DNA of 5,157 nt from Methylomonas sp. GTDB lineage: Bacteria > Pseudomonadota > Gammaproteobacteria > Methylococcales > Methylomonadaceae. Shown in pieces: positions 1-4,134 of this stretch; within the stretch, counting starts at the first letter, position 1; every line of letters begins with the position of its first letter. The stretch is taken from NCBI GenBank assembly GCA_028688235.1, contig JAQTYP010000279.1:1-5157 (forward strand). The letters run 5' to 3'. A program made the position numbers and the translations under genes. Under the pieces are notes generated by a model. The model made no database searches, was not told where the DNA came from, and saw only the letters and a program-made list of their open reading frames with translations.

Positions 1-2
1 GA

Positions 3-203
3 GAGTATTTGCAGGACAGGCGAAGGGTGACGCTGAACGATCTGGTTTTGCATTTCGACATCGACGCGAACGCCCTGCGCGGGATGTTGACAAAATGGAT
101 TAACAAAGGCCGAGTGCGCGTGTCACCCGCTCCTTCCAATTGCGGTACCAGCTGCTGTAAATGCGATCCGTTATTGACGGAAATTTACGAATGGCTGGAT
201 TGA
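3..203 (+). CDS. feoC: FeoC-like Fe-S winged-helix protein, 3' part (5' end cut by the window)
   Basis: The last 66 codons of a small protein that is open to the left edge. It reads through E-Y-L before Q-D-R-R-R, so the TTG at 9 is an internal codon and the true start lies upstream. FeoC proteins are about 75-85 residue winged-helix proteins encoded after feoA/feoB; they are thought to regulate the ferrous iron transporter FeoB or its stability. Visible here is the helix-turn-helix (roughly RRRVTLNDLVLHFDIDANAL, followed by a GML..WI.KG.V wing region), then a cluster of four cysteines (C-x3-C-C-x-C) in the position where FeoC carries its Fe-S or metal-binding cysteines. The C-terminus ends in an IYEWLD tail. 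Gene identity rests on this architecture and on recall of the family. The upstream feoAB partners are predicted but not visible. Confidence 0.8.
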   Translation, partial: EYLQDRRRVTLNDLVLHFDIDANALRGMLTKWINKGRVRVSPAPSNCGTSCCKCDPLLTEIYEWLD

Positions 204-246
204 AACCGTATTCTTGGCTACCGACTTAAGCCGGGACAGTCAGAGC

Positions 247-290
247 TTAAGCCGTTCGTGGTGAGCAAAGTCGAACCATGAATGGCTTAA
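247..290. repeat. REP-type hairpin, left unit (diverged)
   Basis: TTAAGCCGTTCGTGGT (247-262) pairs with ACCATGAATGGCTTAA (275-290) at 14 of 16 positions; the two differences become G-U pairs in one of the two possible transcripts. The sequence resembles the CGTTCGTGGTGAGC...TCGAACCATGAACG repeats that I recall as widespread in environmental proteobacterial genomes, here with AAA in the loop side. It shares its right arm (GGCTTAA) with the left arm of the next unit. Confidence 0.6.
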
Positions 291-330
291 CCGTTCACCC
301 TTCGACAAGCTCAGGGCGAACGGTTAAGCC
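284..330. repeat. REP-type hairpin, right unit (perfect 13-bp arms)
   Basis: GGCTTAACCGTTC (284-296) is the exact reverse complement of GAACGGTTAAGCC (318-330). Inside, CCCT (298-301) pairs with AGGG (313-316). The core TTCGACAAGCTCAGGGCGAA is a sequence I recognise as a highly repeated palindromic element in many environmental bacteria. When mistranslated it yields the telltale HPSTSSGRT peptide. Lying in the gap between the convergent feoC and 95-residue genes, it is a typical REP placement and may protect 3' ends or help termination. Confidence 0.8.
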
Positions 331-357
331 TCCCTCAGTGTCCCGTTTTAAACGAGA

Positions 358-382
358 AGCCGTATTCTTGACGAACACGGCT
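358..382 (-). terminator. Terminator-like hairpin after the 95-residue gene
   Basis: Read on the minus strand, AGCCGTGTTC and GAATACGGCT form a 10-bp stem (one G-U pair) around a 5-nt loop GTCAA. It begins 14 nt after the minus-strand gene's stop codon and is followed by TCTCGTTT. On the plus strand the same stem has one A-C mismatch, so it fits the minus-strand transcript better. The T-tract is short, so efficiency is uncertain. Confidence 0.5.
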
Positions 383-396
383 CAAAATCGCCTTCT

Positions 397-684
397 TTAT
401 TTATCCGACAACCAGCCCTGCAAGGCTTCTATGATTTCCAATGCCTGTTTTTCGCTGGATATATTGAATTTGGATTTTTGTTGATATTCGCCGTTGCGCT
501 TTTGATAGCGGCGAATACTGAAGCGGTCGGGACTGTATTGGTTTTTGCTGGGCTCCCAATCCTGGTAACGGTAAATCACCGTAGCCCAGGCCCCTTTACT
601 CAAGACTTTTTTATCCAATTCCTTGACGGTTTCGATGCCGCCGTCTTCGTAGCGTATGGTCAATTCTTCAACGGTTTCTGCCAT
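397..684 (-). CDS. Conserved-looking 95-residue protein of unknown function
   Basis: A complete 95-codon gene starting ATG with a good ribosome binding site (TAGGAAAACC before the ATG, AGGA at 690-693 on the complementary strand) and ending TAA. There is no signal peptide or membrane segment, so it is probably cytoplasmic. The protein is highly charged. Residues 1-28 are acidic/basic (EELTIRYEDGGIETVKELDK). The centre is aromatic-rich (GAWATVIYRYQDW, 31-43). Next come RFSIRRYQKRNGEYQQKSKF (54-73) and a C-terminal amphipathic helix ending EALQGWL. The order beta strands, basic R-R-Y-x-K segment, then helix recalls the single-stranded DNA-binding PC4/YdbC-like fold, but that is only a resemblance by eye. 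It lies 45 nt downstream of the beta-propeller gene on the same strand and could share its transcript; nothing else ties the two functionally. I think relatives exist in other proteobacteria but know no assigned function. Confidence 0.75.
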   Translation of the reverse strand: MAETVEELTIRYEDGGIETVKELDKKVLSKGAWATVIYRYQDWEPSKNQYSPDRFSIRRYQKRNGEYQQKSKFNISSEKQALEIIEALQGWLSDK

Positions 685-729
685 GGTTTTCCTAGATGAG
701 CTTGAATCGGTGCGCAGTGTAACACGAGC

Positions 730-1677
730 TCAAGGACTGATAAACACGCCGAAAGCACGACTACCCTCTCCCGTCGCTATGGTGTTGACCACTTGCAAGG
801 ATTGTGCGTCGATTACCGATACATTGTTATCGAACCAGTTGGCAACATAGACGAAGCGATCATCGGGATGCGTCGCTATGCCTTCCGGTTTATCGCCGAC
901 CTCGATAACTGCGAGCGTTTTCAGCGTGGAAGTATCGATCGCGGAAACCGTGCCTTCGTCCTGATTGGTTACAAACAACAGGCTATCGTTCATGGCAAGC
1001 GTTACGGCATAAGGCCTGGCGCCCACTTTAATCGTGGCGATTTTCTTCAAGCGCCGTGTATCCAGCACGGTGACATCATTGCTTTCGACGTTGGCGGCGT
1101 AAAGGCGCTTGCCTTTACCATCGACAGCTATGCCGAAAGGATGAGCTCCCACTTTGGTGGTATTTCTAATCGCCAGTTTCTTCAAATCGATTTGAGATAC
1201 CGAATCGTCCACTCGGTTGGCGACGTACAGCCACTTATTGTCCGGGCTGACGATCATGCCCGAAGGCGATTTCCCGACCGCTATCACGGCGGATTTTGCA
1301 AAATTTTCAGTGTCGAAGACAGCGACGGTATTTTCATACCAATCGGCGACGAAGACCTGTTCCCCCGCCTTATCGACCGCAATGCCCAACGAAGCCCCGC
1401 CGACTTTTACCGTTCGCAGGACTTTCAATGAATCACGATCGATGACGGCAAAGCCGCCGGCTTCCGGCGTGCTGATATAAATCTGTTTGCGCGGAGCATT
1501 AACGGCGACACCGGCTGGCTTGCCGGTCACCTTGACCGTTTCGACGATCTTTTGTCGTTCGGTGTCTATCACCGAAACCGAATTATCCAATTGATTGGTG
1601 ACGAATGCGCGCGGGGCGGCATAAGCCATACCGGAGGCCGCCAATAAAATCGCCAAGGCGATGGTCTTAATAGACAT
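730..1677 (-). CDS. Exported seven-bladed YVTN-family (YncE-like) beta-propeller
   Basis: A 315-residue protein with a clear Sec signal peptide (MSIKT, hydrophobic IALAILLAASGMAYA, cut predicted after residue 20, A-Y-A/A-P). The mature part consists of seven repeats beginning at residues 24, 66, 108, 150, 192, 234 and 276, each exactly 42 residues apart. Each starts with the family signature (for example AFVTNQLDNSVSVID, VFVADWYENTVAVFD, LYVANRVDDSVSQID). Repeat 2 is degenerate (IYISTPEAGGFAVID). YVTN/YncE propellers are periplasmic or surface scaffold and binding proteins. Some accompany PQQ-dependent dehydrogenases, and E. coli YncE binds DNA in vitro. No catalytic residue, haem motif or lipobox is seen. 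The start is set by the signal peptide; no Shine-Dalgarno is visible before the ATG (leader ends CACTTTAGCGCTC), so translation may depend on other leader features. It lies downstream of the SRPBCC gene across a repeat element. Confidence 0.88.
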   Translation of the reverse strand: MSIKTIALAILLAASGMAYAAPRAFVTNQLDNSVSVIDTERQKIVETVKVTGKPAGVAVNAPRKQIYISTPEAGGFAVIDRDSLKVLRTVKVGGASLGIAVDKAGEQVFVADWYENTVAVFDTENFAKSAVIAVGKSPSGMIVSPDNKWLYVANRVDDSVSQIDLKKLAIRNTTKVGAHPFGIAVDGKGKRLYAANVESNDVTVLDTRRLKKIATIKVGARPYAVTLAMNDSLLFVTNQDEGTVSAIDTSTLKTLAVIEVGDKPEGIATHPDDRFVYVANWFDNNVSVIDAQSLQVVNTIATGEGSRAFGVFISP

Positions 1678-1705
1678 GAGCGCTAAAGTGAGTTGAACGG
1701 GAAGG

Positions 1706-1731
1706 AGGTTTCCATCGCTGGATGGAAACCT
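1706..1731 (-). promoter_or_regulatory. Perfect 11-bp hairpin in the leader of the beta-propeller gene
   Basis: AGGTTTCCATC (1706-1716) and GATGGAAACCT (1721-1731) are exact reverse complements around a 4-nt loop, placed 28 nt before the propeller start codon. No T-run follows in the minus direction (CCTTCCCG), so a simple terminator is unlikely. It could be an operator, an mRNA-stabilising leader stem, or a translational control element for a start codon that lacks a visible Shine-Dalgarno. The structure is certain; the role is inferred. Confidence 0.5.
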
Positions 1732-1743
1732 GAGCAGAGAAAC

Positions 1744-1931
1744 TTAGGAAGGCGCATGAAGTAACTTCTTCAAAACCGGAAAGAGGGTTCAGTGACTCGA
1801 TTGGCAGATGTCGGCGGCAGGGATAGCCGCCGCCAAGCCTACATGGACGTATTCACGGCGTCCTGTCGAGCGAGTCACCAAACCTCCACAACGCTTACTG
1901 TTTCGGGAAGTTATTTTGCGCATATTCCTTA
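1744..1931. repeat. MITE/REP-like element with imperfect terminal inverted repeats
   Basis: The left end (1744-1776: TTAGGAA, then GCGCA, TAACTTC and AAAC in that order) is matched, in reverse complement and with small gaps, by the right end (TAAGGAA, GCGCA, TAACTTC, AAAC reading leftward from 1931). Between them lies a nested palindromic core (1786-1884). The core segment around 1834-1863 (AAGCCTACATGGACGTATTC onward) resembles a repeat I recall from methanotroph genomes. No transposase or open frame is present, so mobility would have to be in trans. The right boundary coincides with the TAA stop codon of the SRPBCC gene. Together with the hairpin at 1706-1731 it fills the 251-bp gap between the two exported-protein genes. 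I see no target-site duplication. Confidence 0.6.
1786..1884. other. Nested multi-hairpin core of the intergenic element
   Basis: The outer arms GGTTCAGTGACTCG (1786-1799) and CGAGTCACCAAACC (1871-1884) are complementary at 12 of 14 positions, including an unbroken GTGACTCG/CGAGTCAC. They enclose a 7-bp GC stem, CGGCGGC (1812-1818) with GCCGCCG (1826-1832), and a 5-bp stem, GGACG (1845-1849) with CGTCC (1859-1863). The predicted shape is a three-way junction. It is not a tRNA. It may be a DNA cruciform recognised by a REP-type transposase, or an RNA structure affecting the transcript between the SRPBCC and propeller genes. Confidence 0.5.
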
Positions 1932-2531
1932 GCGCTTGATATCGATTTTTACTTCGGCGGAGCCCGTACCGACTTTTTTGTCCAGGGCTTTCAGGCCTGT
2001 AGTCAATACATCGGTAACCGCTTTGTCGGCGGCTTCTTCGTTCAATTCGGCCGGCGGGTTGTTATTGACGTAAGCGCGGTAATAAGTGGCCACCCATTCG
2101 ACTTCGGCTTTGCCGCCCTTGTCTTCGACGGCGATCTCGGCCGCATAGTTACCGACCGGCAAAACCGGGATTTCTTCGTCTTGACCTGCGTGTTTGATCG
2201 TGCCCGTAGAGCTCATGTCGGTGATTTTGTATTTATACGCCATCTTACCGGCATCGTAAGCTTTCAATTCTTCGGTGATGCTGCCGCCATTGTTAAGCGT
2301 CAATACCCGCGTGGCACCTTTATCGTTGCCGCCAGTACCTTTGACGCTTTTGATACTGGGATGCCAGGACATGTCGTCGTAATTTTTAATGGCTTCCCAA
2401 ACCTTGGCGGCCGGCGCATCGATTGTGACGGTTGCGGTCATTTTTCCTCTGACGGGGCCGTGGGCATTGACGATGCCGGTTCCGGTAAACATCAGCAAAG
2501 CAGCCGAAACAAATAGCGAAGTTTTTTTCAT
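1929..2531 (-). CDS. Exported SRPBCC-fold protein, MxaD-like
   Basis: A complete 200-residue protein. The signal peptide (MKKTS, hydrophobic LFVSAALLMFTGTGIVNA, likely cut after A23 before HGPVRG) sends it to the periplasm. The rest (about 30-185) has the SRPBCC/polyketide-cyclase pattern: a first strand plus helix VTIDAPAAKVWEAIKNYDD (35-53), W57-H-P-S, G-x-x-G-A-T-R (68-75), the I-T-E-E-L turn (85-89), the strand around VGNYAAEIAVED, and EVEWVATYYR (143-152) followed by a long C-terminal helix. Methylotroph MxaD has this fold, is exported, and aids methanol dehydrogenase interaction with cytochrome cL. General lipid or ligand binding is the alternative. The start is supported by AGGAAA five bases before the ATG. 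No catalytic residue can be assigned. Its TAA stop sits at the edge of the downstream repeat. Being next to an exported propeller suggests a shared periplasmic process, which is inferred. Confidence 0.82.
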   Translation of the reverse strand: MKKTSLFVSAALLMFTGTGIVNAHGPVRGKMTATVTIDAPAAKVWEAIKNYDDMSWHPSIKSVKGTGGNDKGATRVLTLNNGGSITEELKAYDAGKMAYKYKITDMSSTGTIKHAGQDEEIPVLPVGNYAAEIAVEDKGGKAEVEWVATYYRAYVNNNPPAELNEEAADKAVTDVLTTGLKALDKKVGTGSAEVKIDIKR

Positions 2532-2570
2532 AACACTTTCCTATGGTGGTCACATAAAATTGAATCGGCG

Positions 2571-2605
2571 ATTATAAAATAAATTCCATGCTCGGGTAGT
2601 TTCAA
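2571..2605 (-). promoter_or_regulatory. Candidate sigma-70 promoter for the SRPBCC gene
   Basis: On the minus strand TTGAAA (complement of 2600-2605) is followed after 18 nt by TATTTT (complement of 2576-2581). A perfect TATAAT (complement of 2571-2576) overlaps it but sits 23 nt from TTGAAA, too far to use that -35. Either -10 would start transcription roughly 30-40 nt before the ATG at 2531. The region is AT-rich and lies between divergent genes, where a promoter is expected. Confidence 0.4.
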
Positions 2606-2658
2606 AACTCTATTGCGGAAAAATTCCCGGCCTTACGATCCATTTTACAGGCATACCG

Positions 2659-4095
2659 ATGACAACAACTTATTACTGGCACGATTACGAAACCTTCGGC
2701 ACCGATCCCCGGCGTGACCGCGCCTGCCAATTTGCCGGCATAAGGACCGATTCGAACTTCAACGTCATCGGCGAGCCGTTAACGCTGTATTGCAAAACGC
2801 CGGATGATTATTTGCCCAATCCCGAAGCCTGTTTGATCACCGGCATCACGCCGCAACTGGCTACCGAAAAAGGCTTTTGCGAGGCCGAATTCATTACGGC
2901 CATACACGAACAACTGGCCCAACCCGGCACTTGCGGCGTTGGCTATAACTCGATTCGCTTCGACGACGAAGTGACCCGCAACCTGCTCTACCGCAATTTT
3001 TTCGATCCCTACGCCAGGGAATGGCAAAACGGCAATTCCCGCTGGGATTTGATCGATGTCGCCCGCGCCGCCCGCGCGCTACGTCCCGACGGTATCATCT
3101 GGCCGCAGGGCGCCGAAGGTCTGCCCAGCTTCCGTTTGGAGGAAATTACCCTAGCCAACGGCATCGCCCACGAAGCGGCCCACGATGCCTTGTCCGACGT
3201 CTATGCGACGATTGCACTCGCCCGTTTGATCAGACAAAAACAAACCAGGCTATACGATTATTTATTTGGCAATCGCACCAAAGCGGCCGTGCAAAAACAA
3301 TTGCAACTGGGCAGCTTTACGCCGCTGGTACATGTGTCCGGGCGCTATCCGGCCCGAAAAAACTGCATGGCGATCGTGCTGCCTATCTGTACGCATCCAC
3401 GCAATGTCAATGAAGTCGTCGTCTACGATTTATCGGTCGATCCAAGCCCGTTGCTGGAACTCGATGCAACGGCAATTCAACAAAGGCTGTTCGTCGCCAC
3501 CGCCGACTTGCCGGAAGGCGAGGAACGCATTCCGCTCAAAACCGTCCACATCAACAAGAGTCCGGTGCTGGCACCGCTGTCCGTCATACGGCCGGAAGAC
3601 GCCGAACGCTTGGGAATCGATCTAGCGCTATGCCGATCGCATTTGGCGCGCATCCAGGCGCAAACAGGGCCTGCCCTGGAACAGAAAATAGCCCAGGTTT
3701 TTACCACTCAATATCCGGACGCCACTAACGATCCCGATCTAATGATATACAGCGGCGGCTTTTTCAGTAACAATGACAAAGCCGCGATGATAAGAATCAG
3801 GCGTACGCCCTCCGAGCAGTTGGCGCAGTTCGCCGCCGATTTCGACGACGCCCGCTTACCCCAAATGCTGTTTCGCTATCGAGCGCGTAATTACCCTGAG
3901 ACGCTGGATACGAAAGAAAACCTGGAATGGCGGACATTCTGCCGCGAGCGTCTGTTGGCTCCTGATAACGACGGCAACCTGATGGCGTTTCTCGAAACGC
4001 TGAAGGAATTACGCAAACAGCCTGGCGCAAATGAGTCGGTGCTATCAGAGTTGCAGGCATTCGCTCTGAGCAAACAACAGCAACTCGATGATTGA
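2659..4095 (+). CDS. sbcB: Exodeoxyribonuclease I
   Basis: A complete 478-residue protein, close to the 475 of E. coli ExoI and alignable with it from end to end. ExoI degrades single-stranded DNA 3' to 5', serving in mismatch repair and in blocking RecF-pathway recombination at free 3' ends; it acts in the cytoplasm and binds SSB. The DEDDh active site is intact: D9 and E11 in HDYETFG, D102 in RFDDEVTR, H175 in HEAAHDALSD, and D180. These match E. coli D15, E17, D108, H181 and D186 with a constant offset of six, because the N-terminus is six residues shorter. Other family landmarks are NSRWDL, GLPSFRLE, KPLVHVSG-like PLVHVSGRYPA, VHINKSPVL, RPEDAERLGI, the GGFFS.ND segment and FRYRARNYPETL. 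The upstream Shine-Dalgarno is weak (ACAGG). It is divergent from the SRPBCC gene and 39 nt upstream of the chain-length gene, with no terminator between, so read-through is possible. Confidence 0.96.
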   Translation: MTTTYYWHDYETFGTDPRRDRACQFAGIRTDSNFNVIGEPLTLYCKTPDDYLPNPEACLITGITPQLATEKGFCEAEFITAIHEQLAQPGTCGVGYNSIRFDDEVTRNLLYRNFFDPYAREWQNGNSRWDLIDVARAARALRPDGIIWPQGAEGLPSFRLEEITLANGIAHEAAHDALSDVYATIALARLIRQKQTRLYDYLFGNRTKAAVQKQLQLGSFTPLVHVSGRYPARKNCMAIVLPICTHPRNVNEVVVYDLSVDPSPLLELDATAIQQRLFVATADLPEGEERIPLKTVHINKSPVLAPLSVIRPEDAERLGIDLALCRSHLARIQAQTGPALEQKIAQVFTTQYPDATNDPDLMIYSGGFFSNNDKAAMIRIRRTPSEQLAQFAADFDDARLPQMLFRYRARNYPETLDTKENLEWRTFCRERLLAPDNDGNLMAFLETLKELRKQPGANESVLSELQAFALSKQQQLDD

Positions 4096-4122
4096 GCGTA
4101 TGTGCTTTTAACTTTACGTTGC

Positions 4123-4130
4123 AAGGGGGG
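4123..4130 (+). promoter_or_regulatory. Strong ribosome binding site fixing the start of the chain-length gene
   Basis: AAGGGGGG lies four bases before the ATG at 4135. The in-frame ATGs at 4162 (codon 10) and 4177 (codon 15) have no comparable purine run upstream, which favours 4135 as the start. Confidence 0.6.
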
Positions 4131-4134
4131 AAGC

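Larger units (their letters stand above)
206..370. repeat. Composite intergenic repeat bracketed by an 11-bp direct repeat
   Basis: The sequence CCGTATTCTTG occurs at 206-216, directly after the feoC stop, and again at 360-370. Between the copies lie two REP-type hairpins (247-290 and 284-330). An imperfect outer inverted repeat also lies inside: 225-240 against the reverse complement of 337-352 agrees at 12 of 16 positions, including a shared CGGGACA core. The block therefore looks like one nested palindromic unit between direct repeats, as expected for an inserted REP/MITE-type element. The alternative is that the left copy is a fragment of the hairpin arm at 358-382. No coding sequence is credible in this stretch. 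Confidence 0.5.

Noticed and set aside
9..203. TTG at 9 as the start of the feoC-like gene
   Set aside because: The frame continues upstream with E-Y-L, matching the first helix of FeoC, and there is no ribosome binding site in the eight bases available.
247..330. Short CRISPR array suggested by two adjacent palindromic units
   Set aside because: Only two units, which share an arm and differ in sequence, with no spacer between them and no cas gene in the window.
278..484. 68-codon open frame on the + strand beginning MNGLTVHPSTSSGRT
   Set aside because: It is a translation of the REP palindrome and then runs antisense into the 95-residue gene; no ribosome binding site.
793..1431. 212-codon open frame on the + strand
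   Set aside because: It lies wholly antisense to the beta-propeller gene, whose repeats and signal peptide are unmistakable; the composition of the frame is that of a shadow.
1702..1724. Perfect Shine-Dalgarno AAGGAGGT on the + strand followed by ATG at 1722
   Set aside because: The frame stops after three codons (M-E-T), so it is not a gene; the motif is better read as part of the leader hairpin region.
1786..1884. Possible tRNA or other known RNA gene
   Set aside because: The junction lacks a 7-bp acceptor with T-loop and anticodon-loop signatures, and it fits a palindromic repeat better.
2613..2639. TTGCGG (2613-2618) and TACGAT (2634-2639) as an sbcB promoter
   Set aside because: The spacing is only 15 bp and both boxes are weak; not strong enough to list as a feature.
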